From Neostapfia colusana (Eukaryota > Streptophyta > Magnoliopsida > Poales > Poaceae), in assembly GCA_030760725.1 (NCBI GenBank), contig JASWHV010000002.1, forward strand, positions 64,287,900 through 64,351,899: DNA of 64,000 nt, in the 5' to 3' direction. Both the position numbers and the translations under genes were made by a program. This document shows positions 1 to 12,320 of the stretch, piece by piece. The notes beneath the pieces are model-generated. The model saw nothing but the letters and a program-made list of their open reading frames with translations. It was not told the origin of the DNA and did not search any database. Position 1 is the stretch's first letter. The number at the start of each line of letters is the position of its first letter.

Positions 1-1869
1 CACATCTTCCATCAACTTTGTCTGAAATTTTGCAAGTCATACCTCTGTATGATCTATGGACAACTGTAAAAATTTCAGAGCAAGTTGATATAATCTTCTC
101 CAGTTTTCTTCTAGGTTTTTCCAATATCTTTCTTATGTTCCTTATATGTCACTTTTTGAACTTTACTCCAACCAACATCTACTACCCAGTTACAGTTCTC
201 TGTTTTTGTCCATAACAGAGCTCTTCACTCACTTTAGAGTTGGTCTAAACCATTCTTAGTTCCTAAAACACATTTGTTTTATAATTCAGTTACTCGTATT
301 AAAACTGTGCATATTCATATCGGTAGGAAACACGACGAAGGAGTTCGACGAGGAACTCGACTCGGATCAGCAAGTTGAAGATTTAATCATCGCCAAGATA
401 CTGACTATAAAGTATAAATAAACCTGCAGCAACATAAGGCAAACCCCGGTTTGCATTTAACAGCTTTTACTTACATTTTACTTTGTATCACTTTTATGGG
501 TCTAGTATGTATTGTGCATTAGGTCAAGGTGATTGAAATTCCAAATGCATGACCCACAAACCCTTGGAGTTAATGTGTAGAACAGGTTACCTTCGTGTAG
601 TTTTATGCTAGGCTTAAGTTGTATAGGACCCGGTACAAGTCGGGTAGTTGGAAGCTACTCGCGAGTTTAGGATGTTGGTTCAGCGGGGTATGATTCTAGA
701 GAATGAAAGTTCTGGAATGAAAAATGAGACCGAGCAGAGAGTAGGAGCAGCAGGACGATGGCCCTGTGTGGCTATAGCTCTGTTTGTGTCGGTTAAGGAC
801 CAATGCGTATGCCGACCTGCTGAGAAGGTTTGAACAGTACCGGATGCATACTAGAATTATGGGGTCCAGGAAACCGATGTAACTCGGGTACTCTCGTGTC
901 GAAACTTATACGACCGTCCTTTGGGGGTTGGTGTCAGAGGTGTAAACCCGCTAGCGGAGCAACTTCGACGTGTTCCGTGTAGTGGCCCTTCTGATGGGTC
1001 GGCGGAACTGGTTCGGCATTGAAGTGACGTGTGAAAGGTTGCTGCATACAACGTAAGAAAGAGCTCTTGATGAGTCTTTCGAGGCGGGTGTATGTGTCAT
1101 GTATTCTGGGTGTGTCCTGATTGCAATAATCGTCCCTCGCGGTTATATGAGTACCACTTGTTCACTGAGTTGTGACGTAGTAATTATTTCCAGATGAAGT
1201 GAGATGAATCATTGCTGTTGTGAAGTTCTTAGATTCATTGTATTGCCAACCATGTACGCTTTAGTTGTAGAGCTCACTAAGTTTATTTCCCTCTTTGGGC
1301 ATCACCACATCGGAGGAAAGCGTTTCTTGTTTGATTGTGGACTTCCGATGTGAGGGTTGTCTAAGGCATAATAATCTGCTGCTATTAAACTGAAAGTAAG
1401 GATTAACATGTAGGCGTGTCTTTATCGCATCATATTTTTCCTGTGTTAAGAAAACCTGCATGTAGAGTTTTATGGTTAGGAGTGTCGGTTAAGTCTTGCT
1501 GAGCCATCGTGCTCACGGTTGCATTATTAGTGTTTTGCAGGTTATAAAATTTGCTATGAAGATGGTTGTTCGGTGAGTTATCAAAGACTCACCGGAAACC
1601 CTGCCTCTGCACTTATCTTTGTGGAAGCTAGTAAGAAGCGTCCGCGGGCTGGACGTCTTCTATTTTGCATAGTTAGGACCAAGAGTAAGTGTGTATGTAT
1701 ATTCCGCTGCGTGTACCCTCGTGGTACAATATTTTGTAAATGACATCATCTTGAGAAATAAAAGACTTTGTACTTTATGGTTCTTTTCGTGTATGCTGTT
1801 TGGTGCCGCATCGCACGGCACCACCCAATGTGTATCCTGGAGTGTGGATCCCGGAAGGGGTTCCCCACA
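1..1869 (+). repeat. 5' LTR of element A (3' part only)
   Basis: This is the last 1.9 kb of the 5' LTR, co-linear with 10457-12320 and nearly identical to it. It ends at CCCACA just before the PBS. A poly(A) signal AATAAA is at 1757-1762, about 110 bp before the LTR end, as in the related LTRs here. An AG (325-326) followed by an acidic reading frame, and TTTTGCAG at 1533-1540, correspond to the exon-like borders seen in the B, D, H and J LTRs, but in A the first segment runs into a stop and is degenerate. Short ORFs elsewhere in it match nothing I recognise. Confidence 0.9.
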
Positions 1870-1873
1870 GGCG

Positions 1874-1887
1874 TGGTATCAGAGCCG
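1874..1887 (+). other. Primer binding site of element A (tRNA-iMet type)
   Basis: TGGTATCAGAGCCG begins 5 nt after the 5' LTR end. It matches the initiator methionine tRNA primer site used by most plant Ty3/Gypsy and Ty1/Copia elements. It fixes the 5' LTR end and the element's orientation. Confidence 0.9.
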
Positions 1888-3714
1888 CATTGGGAATAGC
1901 ACGCATGAAAAGAACTTATTTTTGAAAACTAGAAGTATACGAGTGCGGAACGTATAGTATGCCCACATAAGGACTATTTGTAGCATAGTTACTTAAGGTG
2001 GCAAGATAACAGTGTGTTAACATTCAGTATTTTAATTCTGTAGCGACGCACCTACATGGAGGTAAGAATGGTAAGGAACACCACCGAAAGCGGATCAATT
2101 TCGGTTAGCTCCCCTGACGAGGAAAGTGGTTCAGGGTATAGGTCTCACAACTTGGTGTGAGACGTCAATATGAATCTCTTGAACTCTTCGTGTTCTGGAG
2201 TTCATATGAAACGCTGGTCCCTGGCGTGCATTAGGCAATAAAGTGGAAACCCCATCGCGTGGTAGGTAACACGATAGTGTGTTGTTCTAGAAATAGCCTA
2301 GGAGGACATACGCAGCGCTTGCCATCGGCGTGCCCTGCAGGGCAGTAGGTGGTATCCGTTGGGTTGATAAAATTTCCAACCGTGACGACTCGTTCGCGCT
2401 CTACTAGGGTTCCCTGTCATGTGGTGTGAAAATGCGATCATGTCCCTTGAGACGTGACTTGACTCAAGGATGGCCCGTATGGCAATGATACAGGGCGTAT
2501 GTTTTTACTACGATATGGACAAATGGAAAACCATTGTGTGCATCATTATTGATTGTTTTTCTGCAGGTAACTTAACCACGAGTAGAACATTCCGTTTAGA
2601 ACACGTGTGTGAGTGATCGTTTTAGTGCCACCCCTTGAGACGTATATGCCGGTGTAACGCTGGTTAGGATTTTGATTTGGTGAGGAAACGTAGTATCGTG
2701 AAATGTTCTTAACTGCATGAAAAATATTTTTTTCAAAGAAAAGAGGAATTTTGGAGTCTAGAATTCCATTAGGGGTTACTGAACTCCTATATTGAACTAA
2801 GAGTCAATTGGGAGTATAGTTTCCATCTCAAATATTTAGAAACAAATCTCCCCTGTTTTCAGCACAATTTTTGCTGAAATTGAACAGGGCATAACTTTTG
2901 ATTGGTTGAACCAATGGAGGTGAAGGATACATTTTTGGAAAGTTTTTGAAGTCTTCTACAACTTTTCTGTAGAACTCCAGAATAGAATTACCCTCCAAAT
3001 GGATTAAAATCTCAGATGAGTGTTAACTGTCCAAAAACAGGGCAGATCAAATATGCTCTCTGGAATTTTGTGTATTTCGACCATAACTTCTTGTAGAAAA
3101 ATTTCTAAAGGTCATGTAAGACATCGTTGGAAAGTTTGTGATATGTGCTACGACTTTGTAGTTTAAAGTTTTCTCCAGATTTGGGGTAGAACTTTAGGAA
3201 ATCTTGCGGACAAAACATACACTTTCAGAGGAGGTGCTGTCAAAATTGTCACAGGTTTCTATCAACTTTGAAATATTATAACCCCTGATCCAGAATTGAT
3301 ATGAAGGCAAATAAATACTCATTGAAAAGGTATTGAAGTTATCTATAACTTTGATATTCAATATGAGATATGAAACTGCCATTTTCTTAATCAAAATTCT
3401 GGGATTAAGGCCTAATGGTCATTCTGAACAGAGCATTGCTCATGGCCCATGTAACTTAGCACTTGTTGTGGACATGAAGATTTTTATACTTCTCAAGTTC
3501 CATGACAAATTCATTAGTTATCTTCCATCATTCCTTGTTGTTGGTTTAAGTGTTTGACAAACTTGAGCAACATTGGTTATATTTCAGAATTGTCAAAAAC
3601 CTTGTTTCCTTCATATATGCTGCACCGTTGATGTGATGCTTTTGCGGTTAATAATTTCGAGTTAAAGCTGAGTATACTCTTAGATATTAACCGTAAATTG
3701 CTCACTCTTGCAGT
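1888..3714 (+). other. Untranslated leader of element A
   Basis: About 1.8 kb between PBS and gag without a convincing ORF. It is diverged from, but related to, the leader of D: both carry a TTTCTGCAG/GTA block (here 2558-2569) and AT-rich stretches about 'ggaaagctt/tttgaagtc'. CTGCAG|GTAACT at 2566|2567 looks like a splice donor. TTGCTCACTCTTGCAG at 3698-3713, ending one base before the gag ATG, looks like an acceptor. A does not carry the extra ORF that D has in this interval. Confidence 0.6.
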
Positions 3715-4533
3715 ATGGATCATACTCATTCCGGTTATGAGGTTGGTGGGTCCAGTCGGGATGGAAATGATTCGTCGCTGTGACGATCACCGCCATCATC
3801 AACCGGACTGGCGGAGGTGTTGGGAAGAATGGCTGAGTCTCTTGAGATGTTGGTACAGCAAGGCATCCGACAAGAGACCTCACAGCAAAATCCCACACTT
3901 AATAGCTATTTGGATTTTCTAGCAAGACAACCACCGGTATTCTCTGAAGCTAAAGAAGCCTTGGAGGCAGATCATTGGCTCCGGGTGATTGAATCTAAAC
4001 TGGGAATGCTCCAGTGTGATGAATATGAGAAGGCGTTATTTGCTGCTCAGCAACTTCATGGATCCGCTGGAGCTTGGTGGTCTGAATATCTTGCTAAGAT
4101 CGTTGAAGGCCATCATGTGACGTGGACGGAGTTTCGTGATACTTTCCGTGTACGTCATATCTGTTAGGGCATCGTCAAAACCAGAGTTGAAGAGTTCTAT
4201 GAACTCAAACAAGGAAGCATGAGTGTTATGGAGTACTTTACGGAATTCAACCGTTTAGTACAATATGCATCCGCTTAGGTGCATACGGAGACAATGAAGT
4301 GTCATTACTTCTTCCGAGGCCTCAATGTGGAGCTTCAGATAAAAGTGGCACAATGCAATAAAGGGAATTATAGCGAGTTAGTCAATGCCGCTATGATTCA
4401 AGAAATAGCTGAACTCGAGCACAAGGAAAGTAAGAGGAAGAGAAAATTATCACTGGCAAGTACGGATGATTATCATCAAGAACAGCCGGTGTTATATTGC
4501 TTACCATCCGGGGGTGGAAATTCAGTCTTTTGA
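3715..4533 (+). pseudogene. gag: gag remnant of element A
   Basis: Capsid-type Gag of a Ty3/Gypsy element, which would form the particle shell and package RNA. The start ATG at 3715 follows a splice-acceptor-like CAG. The frame opens MDHTHSGYEVGG and is broken by TGA at 3781-3783, TAG at 4165-4167 and TAG at 4276-4278. After that it must shift frame near 4470-4530 to join pol. The retrotransposon Gag core is clear: YLDFLARQPPVF, LEADHWLRVIESK, then HGSAGAWWSEYL and VTWTEFRDTF. Between the Gag core and the protease I see only a Gln/Pro-rich stretch and no CCHC zinc knuckle, unlike G. The first stop is compatible with CGA to TGA decay. Not functional as read. Confidence 0.85.
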
Positions 4534-7500
4534 CGGGCCACCTCAGATCCAATACTGTCCATATTCACCCATGGATGTTCAGCAACTGCTGCAACAGCAG
4601 CAAATGAGTAGTTGTGCACCCCCACTTCAACAAGATGCACCAGAATATCAACCACTTCCATATTATGAAGATCCTGAGCTCACATCGTACGATACTCGTA
4701 GCGATGCAGAGCATATTCCTCAGGAGTCTCCTGTGACCAAGCCGAGCAGCAGTAACATATCGTCGCAAGCTGTAAAGAAATTCCATGGTCAGCCAAGGAG
4801 GACAACACTGAAAGTGGGAAATATAAACTATATGGCAGTTGAAGACGTTCCCGTAGGAGAACCCGTGTTCGCCGGTATGTTCAGCCTACGAGTTCAGCCC
4901 ACGTTCGTGTTGTTCGACTCGGGTGCTACACATGATTTTATCAGCAAAGATTATGTAGTTAAGCACCAAGTACCATCAACCACCTTGGCCGCATCATATC
5001 ATATTAATTCACCGGAAGGTAGTAGGACAGCGGGCAGAATTGTTGCTCGAGTGCCTATATGTTTGGATTTGTGGATATATACTACTACTCTTATCATCCT
5101 GGAAGGCTTGCGGATTGACATAATCTTGGGAATGGCTTGGTTGACGCATCACCAAGCTATTTTTGATATTAGTTCACGAACGGTGCAGCTGAATTCAAAG
5201 AAGCACGGTCAACACATGTTGATTCTGAGAAATGTTCCACCGGAAGTCACTGCGGTCCACACCATTGAAGCTAAGAAACTGGACGACATTCCAGTGGTCC
5301 CGGAATATCCGTACGTGTTTCCCGATGACCTACCGGGCATGCTGCCCAAATGTGAAGTGTTCAAAATTGAACTAGCACCGGGAACCACACCCATCTCTCG
5401 GAGGCCATATAAAATGGCATGGAAGGAACTCGCGGAGCTGAAGGAGCAGCTGAATGATTTGTTAAGAAAAGGCTTAATTCGACCCAGTTCATCATCATGG
5501 GGATGCTCCGCACTGTTCATCAAGAAAAAGGACGAGACTCTGAGGCTCTGTGTGGACTATCGTCCGCTCAATGCCGTGACGATCAAGAACATGTATCCAC
5601 TACCACGTATCGATATGCTTTTTGATCAACTAGTGGGTGCTAAGGTTTTCTCAAAGATGGATCTTCGGTCCGGATATCACCAGATAAAAATCCGGGCGGA
5701 AGACATACCCAAGACGGCATTCTCGACGAGATACGGGTTATATAAGTATCTCGTCATGTCATTAGGACTCACTAATGCTCCGGCCCATTTTATGTACTTG
5801 ATGAATTCAGTCTTCATGCCGGAGCTAGACAAGTTCGTCAAGGTCTGCATTGACGATATCTTGGTATATTCTAAATCGGAGGAAGAACACGTCGAACATC
5901 TGCATATTATGCTCCAACACCTACGGGATCACAAACTATATGCAAAATTCAGCAAGTGTGAGTTCTGGATCAACCAAGTGCCATTTCTTGGGCACATTAT
6001 TTCTGCGGAGGGCATTGCGGTTCATCCAAGCAAGATCGTCCATGTGCTGAATTGGAGTTCGCCAAAATCAGTCCATGAAGTCCGTAGTTTTCTCGGTTTA
6101 GCGGGTTACTACCGGAGATTCATTCCGAATTTCTCCAAGGTTTCTAAACCGATGACGGAACTTCTGGAGAAAGGCAAAAAATATGTGTGGAGTGAAGCAT
6201 GTGAGGAGGTGTTCAAAGCATTGGTAAAGCACCTCACAACAGCCCCAGTCTTGGCGCAGCCCGATATAACTAAAGCTTTTGATGTTTATTGCGATGCATC
6301 CGGCATAGGCCTTGGCTGCATGCTTATGCAAGAAGGGCGAGTGGTCGCGTATGGATCCAGGCAACTTAGGAATCATGAGCAGAATTATCCAACACATGAT
6401 CTCGAGCTAGCTGCTGTGGTTCTTGCTCTAAAGATGTGGAGGCACTATTTACTTGGAAACTTAGTTCACCTCTACACCGACCACAAAAGTTTGAAATATA
6501 TCTCCACACAAAAGAAATTAAATATGAGGCAGCGAAGATGGTTAGAGTTAATCAAGGATTATGAACTGGAGATTCATTACTGTCCTGGAAAAGCGAATGT
6601 GGTTGCCGACGCACTTAGTCGGAAATCACACGTGCATAATCTAACCATGGCTGCAATGGAAGAAGAAGAACCGGGCCTGCGCTTGGTTCCCTATGGGTCA
6701 TTGTTTAGCCTTGCCCTCATTCCTACAATTCGTGATGAAATTGTAGAGGCTCAAAAGAAAGATAAGGGCATGGCCCATATCCGGAAGAGAATAGACAAAG
6801 AAGAAGCTAAGTGCTTCCGGAAAGATGAGAATGGTACGCTATGGTTCAAAAACCGTATAATCATACCCCGTGACATGAAGCTTCGGAAGAAAATATTAGA
6901 CGAAGCTCATTTATCAAAATTGTCCATTCATCTGAGCAGCAACAAGATGTACCAAGATTTGAGAAACAAGTTTTGGTGGACACGGATGAAGCGGGAAATA
7001 GCTAAACACGTATCCGAGTGTGATACGTGTCGAAGGGTGAAAGCAGATCACATGAAGAAACCTGGTTTGCTACAACCCCTTCATATTCCAGCATGGAAGT
7101 GGGAAGATGTGAGTATGGATTTTATTGTCGGACTGCCACCCACATCTCGGAAACATGATTCGGTTTGGGTAATCGTTGACCGATTAACCAAGTCAGCACA
7201 CTTCATACCGGTGAATGTGGGATTCAACGCCAAGAAATATGCGGAGTTATACATTGAATGGATCTTATGCCAGCATGGAGTTCCAAGAACCATAGTTTCA
7301 GATCATGGTGCACTGTTCATTTCTCATTTTTGGGAACAGCTGCACGCATCTTTGGGAACCAAATTTCTCAGAAACTCCGCATATCACCCTCAAACCGATG
7401 GACAAATCGAGAGGGTGAATCAAGTCTTGGAAGATATGTTGAGAGCGTGTGCCATTCACCACGGTAAGAATTGGGATGCTTATCTACCGTTGGCAGAATT

Positions 7501-8167
7501 CTCGTACAACAACAGCTATCAAACGAGTATCAAGATGGCACCGTATGAGGCACTCTACGGCCGGAGATGTCGCACACTGCTGAATTGGTGCGAATCCGGT
7601 GAAAGAGTGACATTCAGGATTGACCTTGTCAATGACGCCGAAGAACGAGTTCAGGTCATACAAGCAAATTTAAAGGCTGCTCAATCTCGACAGAAGAGTT
7701 ATGCAGACCAGCGACGTCGACCGCTGAACTTCAACGTCGGAGAGTACGTATATCTCTGCGTATCTCCAATGAAGGGCGTTCACCGATTCGGTGTAAAAGG
7801 GAAGCTCGCTCCCCGGTTTATCGGTCCCTTCGCTATCACGGAGAAATGTGAACCCATAGCCTACCGGCTTGAGCTACCGACAAATCTTGCTGGTGTGCAT
7901 GATATATTTCACGTCTCTCAGCTTCGGAGATGCCTCAAGAATACTACTGCTGTCCGCAATGAAGATCTCGAGACATTGCAACCAGATCTCTCCTATACCG
8001 AGCATCCAATCCGGATTATTGATTAAAAGTTCTGGTCGACCAGGAATCGGACGCTCCAATTTTATAAGGTGATATGGAGCAATCACACCGCGGAGGAGGC
8101 GACATGGGAGAGTGAAGCATACCTCCGTTGGAACTATCCAGACTTGCTGTCCGCTTATATCCGGTAA
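4466..8167 (+). pseudogene. pol: pol of element A: PR-RT-RNaseH-IN-chromodomain-like, one stop near the end
   Basis: Long ORF (4466-8026) carrying the replication enzymes of a chromovirus. Protease FDSGATHDF has its catalytic Asp at 4916. Reverse transcriptase has YPLPRIDMLFDQL and the catalytic pair CIDD at 5852-5857 (relatives here read FIDD). RNase H has YCDASGIGLG, Asp at 6293. Integrase has an HHCC zinc-binding part (about 6904-7035) and a D,D(35)E core with Asp 7118, Asp 7301 and Glu 7409. Spacing between the last two fits D(35)E. A TAA at 8024-8026 then interrupts the frame where D reads GAT GAA. The same frame continues to 8167 with the chromodomain-like tail FYKVIWSNHTAEEATWE. So the enzymes are open but the targeting tail is cut off. 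The first codons overlap the degenerate gag end; the true gag-pol junction is uncertain. Confidence 0.93.
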
Positions 8168-8221
8168 TTCCTTCTCCACGCTTCGTCTCTTCTTTCTGAA
8201 TCTCGGGACGAGATTCTTTTT

Positions 8222-8234
8222 AAGGGGGGAGGGA
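8222..8234 (+). other. Polypurine tract of element A
   Basis: AAGGGGGGAGGGA directly before the 3' LTR start TGTAAAATCC. It would prime plus-strand DNA synthesis. Its position fixes the 3' LTR start at 8235. Confidence 0.9.
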
Positions 8235-11200
8235 TGTAAAATCCCCACAAAGTGGTAGCAAGAAACTCAGCACTTTTACACGTAGAAAAATGAGGGGAAT
8301 TAAAACTTTGTATTATAACGGTGTAAGTTCAAAGTGAGGATTCAAACTTCCCAAAAACTTCCAAACATGGAGATCTAAATTCATAACTTGGATCTTCATA
8401 TTTCAAATATTAACCTTCCAAATTTCAGCTCTTTTGGAGGGGTTCTAATATTTGTTTGGGATTAAAAGAGGAAGCCCTCTAATCTGAATTTAAATTTCAC
8501 TTTCAAATTTCAACTTGCTCAATTTGCAACTTTGGTTCCACAAATGTGTTCTCCACATTTGAATTAGCAGCCATGCCAAAATTCAGAAACATTGGAGTTG
8601 GTTTGCTATGTTTTGGAACAATGCAATCGAATAATTCAAATTCCATTTCAAATTCAAATCATCAAACTTAGTTCAAACTTCACTCCAGAATTCAAATCAT
8701 TTGAATTCAGCAAATTCAAACCATGACTTTGAGGTGAAGTAAAGCAATCAATTCTGAGTAGCTGTGGGGAAAAGATCTGTGGAAAATTTGATTAAATTGA
8801 GGTGGTGGGACCTACATGTCAGCCACACATCCAGTGCAACCGACTCTGTTTGTTTCTCGGGTGAGCACACGCGACAGCAGCTCGGGAAGTCCCTTGCCAG
8901 CACCAGCTGCTGCCGCTTGATCTTTTGGCCGGCCTAATCCATGCACAGAGGAGCAAAAAATTCACTTTACCTTCTCTTTGTTCGGCCTCAGCCTCGGTGG
9001 TGTGCCCCATGAAGAACACAGTCGCTCGTGCGCTCTCGTTTCATCCTGCGATCACCACAGCCACCGTAGCTCGGTTGCCTGAGCTCCCCACAGAAAAAAG
9101 CTTCACCCAAGAGTGCTCTAGCTGGCTAGCAACTCCTCCCCACGGTCCCGAGCTCGTTGACACCAGAAAACGGCAAAGTTGCTGCGGTTCTTGGGTAAAC
9201 ACTGAAAAACCGAGCAAGGTCGCCGTGTACAGCTCACACCGCGCGAGATCACGCCAAGGCAAGCCAGCCCTTCGGTGCAACCACAAGCCTAGCTGCTCAA
9301 GCCCAAAAGGCAGCCCTAGCCATTGATCACAGAATGAGAATTTCTAGTTTTTCTCCTGGGCGGCACAAACCGACCCCAAGGTAGGAGAGTGCAAAATTCT
9401 TCATTAATTCTTGTTCTTGTTGATTCAAACTTCGCACAAAGCTTCCTAGCTACTTGGCGCACTTCCTCCATCAATTTTAGACCTATATATGTAATGTAGA
9501 GGGAGAATTCCAAGTCTTGTCCATGGCGCACCGCCGGACCCTATCGGGCGCACGGTGCCGATGGGTTTGCAGCCCTTCCTGATCCGTTAGACTCCATGTC
9601 GAGCTTCTACACCGTCCACTGATGATCTAGAGCCAAAAACCCGATCAATTGGTGAAGGAATGGGCCGCCGCGACCTCACCGGAGACCTAAGTCTCACTGC
9701 TGCCGGTGCGCGGTGATTTCCGGTGAGCTACGGCCGCCGGCGACCCTCCCATAGAGTTCAGCGGGATGTAAAAGGGGGGGGGGGCGAATAGGAGGCCGGG
9801 AGGTGGCCGGAAAATGGCTTCCGGTGCACCTCGCCAGAGGGAGCCGCCGTGTCCCCTGTTGGCGCGAGCTAGAAGACGAGGGCTGGCGAGTGGGACCCAC
9901 GGGCAGTGTTTAAACATTTCCAGATTTTATCCAATCCAGTTCAAACTTTGGAGAGCCATAACTTTGTGAAGGAATGTCCAAAAATTGTCAAATAAATTTT
10001 GTTGGATTCCTCTCAAAGAGTATTATCCAGAGGTACAGCCCAATATTTAGGAAAACCCCGGGATTTGGCTCATTAATTGAGTTAAGGAAAAAATTGTAGG
10101 AATTTTTACAGGAGGTCTGTTTGTTGAAAATTCCAAAATTTGTGCAGGACATTGTTACAAAAATCCTTTAACTCCAGTAAAAGTTTCAGAGGTATTTGAC
10201 TTCATTTGCTTGGCCAAATGTTGATTCAATCTTGTATGTCTCTGAAAATTATGAAAAATAACAGAAAGATTTTTCAGCTTTTAGCTCCAACTTCTAAATT
10301 CCATATCAGTGTAGGAAGCTCCAAAAATGGTGAAACCAAGTCCTATGGACTCATGAGACTCCTAAATTTCTGAAAAACCAAATTTGGAGCATGACCAGAT
10401 ACTATAATTGCCATAGGAATTCAGAGAAGCCAAATAGTAAGAAAAATTCCCTAGGCCACATCTGCCATCAACTTTGTCTAAAATTTTGCAAGTCATACCT
10501 CTGTATGATCTATGGACCACTGTAAAAATTTCAGAGCAAGTTGAGATCATCTTCTCCAGTTTTCTGCTGGTTTTCCAATATCTTTCTTATGTTCCTTATA
10601 TGTCACTTTTTGAACTTTACTCCAACCAACATCTACTACCCAGTTACAGTTCTCTGTTTTTGTCCATAACAGAGCTCTTCACTCACTTTAGAGTTGGTCT
10701 AAACAATTCTTAGTTCCTAAAACACATTTGTTTTATAATTCAGTTACTCGTATTAAAACTGTGCATATTCATATCGGTAGGAAACACGACGAAGGAGTTC
10801 GACGACTCGACTCGGATCAGCAAGTTGAAGATTTAATCATCGCCAAGATACTGACTATAAAGTATAAATAAACCTGCAGCAACATAACGAAAGCCCCGGT
10901 TTGCATTTAACAGCTTTTACTTACATTTTACTTTGTATCACTTTTATGGGTCTAGTATGTATTGTGCATTAGGTCAAGGTGATTGAAACTCCAAATGCAT
11001 GACCCACAAACCCTTGGAGTTAATGGGTACAACAGGTTACCTTCATGTAGTTTTATGCTAGGCTTAAGTTGTATAGGATCCGGTACAAGTCGGGTAGTTG
11101 GAAGCTACTCGCGAGTTTAGGATGTTGGTTCAGCGGGGTATGATTCTAGAGAATGAAAGTTCTGGAATGAAAAATGAGACCGAGCAGAGAGTAGGAGCAG

Positions 11201-12320
11201 CAGGACGTTGGGCCTGTGTGGCTATAGCTCTGTTTGTGTCGGTTAAGGACCGATGTGTATGCTGCCCTGCTGAGCAAGTTTGAACAGTACCAGATGCATA
11301 CTAGAATTATGGGGTCCAGGAAACCGATGTAACTCGGGTACTCTCATGTCGAAACTTATACGGCCATCCTTTGGGGGTTGGTGTCAGAGGTGTAAACCCG
11401 CTAGCGGAGCAACTTCGACGTGTTCCGTGGAGTGGCCCTTCTGAGGGGTCGGCGGAACAGGTTCGGCATTGGAGTGACATGTGAGAAGTTGCTGCATACA
11501 ACATAAGAAAGAGCTCTTGTATGAGGCTTTCGAGGCGGGTGTATGTGTCGTGTATTCCGGGTGTGTCCTGATTGCAATCGCCGTCCCTCGCGGTTATATG
11601 AGTACCACTTGTTCACTGAGTTGTGACGTAGTAATTATTTCCAGATGAAGTGAGATGAATCATTGCTGATGTGAAGTTCTTAAATTCATTGTATTGCCAA
11701 CCATGTATGCTTTAGATGTAGAGCTCACTAAGTTTATTTTCGTCTTTGGACATCACCACATCGGAGGAAAGCGTTTCTTGTTTGATTGTGGACTTCCGAT
11801 GTGAGGGCTGCCTAATGCATAATAATCTGCTGCTATTAAACTGAAAGTAAGGATTAACATGTAGGTGTGTCTTTATCGCATCATATTTTTCCTGTGTTAA
11901 GAATCCCTGCATGTAGAGTTTCATGGTTAGGAGTGTTGGCTAAGTCTTGCTGAGCCATCGTGCTCACGGTTGCATTATTAGTGTTTTGCAGGTTATAAAA
12001 TTTTCTATGAAGATGGTTGTTCGGTGAGCCATAAGAGACTCACCAGAAACCCTGCCGCTGCACTTATCTTTGTGGAAGCTAGTAAGAAGCGTCCGCAGGC
12101 TGGACGTCTTCTCTTTTGCATAGTTAGGACCGAGAGTAATTGTGTATGTATATCCCGCTGTGTGTACCCTTGTGGTACAATATTTTGTAAATGACATTAT
12201 CTTGAGAAATAAAAGACTTTGTACTTTATGGTTCTTTTCGTGTATGCTGTTCTGTGCCGCATCGCACGGCACCACCCAATGTGTATCCTGGAGTGTGGAT
12301 CCCGGAAGGTGTTTCCCACA
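8235..12320 (+). repeat. 3' LTR of element A (4086 bp)
   Basis: Starts TGTAAAATCC after the polypurine tract and ends CCCACA at the junction with B integrase. Internal zones: AT-rich to about 8815; GC-rich about 8815-9345 and 9530-9905 with an 11-base G run near 9774-9784; AT-rich about 9910-10780; then a mixed zone with poly(A) signal AATAAA at 12208-12213. CCG|GTGAGC at 9722|9723 looks like a splice donor, and TATAAAGTATAAATA (about 10857-10871) is a possible TATA region. Length and zoning match the LTRs of B, D and H, so these elements are cousins despite modest sequence identity. No recognisable gene product is encoded in the GC-rich part. Confidence 0.92.

Larger units (their letters stand above)
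1..12320 (+). mobile_element. Element A: Ty3/Gypsy chromovirus-like LTR retrotransposon (5' end outside window)
   Basis: Seen: positions 1-1869 repeat at 10457-12320, so the window opens inside the 5' LTR. The order is 5' LTR, PBS, leader, gag, PR-RT-RNaseH-IN, polypurine tract, 3' LTR, with pol in Ty3/Gypsy order. Both LTRs end in CCCACA. After the 3' LTR the sequence changes at once into integrase codons of another element (B), so A inserted into B. The 5 bp after the LTR, AACCG, should be one copy of the target duplication; the other is outside the window. The Del/Tekay assignment is inference from the pol motifs and the C-terminal WSNHTAEEATWE segment. The gag and pol stops make this copy non-autonomous. 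Confidence 0.93.

Noticed and set aside
857..1051. Short ORFs in LTRs and leaders, such as 648-833, 857-1051 and 11098-11504, repeated in both LTRs of A
   Set aside because: They repeat only because the LTR repeats, have no recognisable domain, and several rely on non-ATG starts. Treated as by-products.
9770..9790. G run in the A LTR (and C run near 21507 in LTR I)
   Set aside because: Homopolymers in a GC-rich zone, likely to vary in length or be sequencing-prone. No feature attached.
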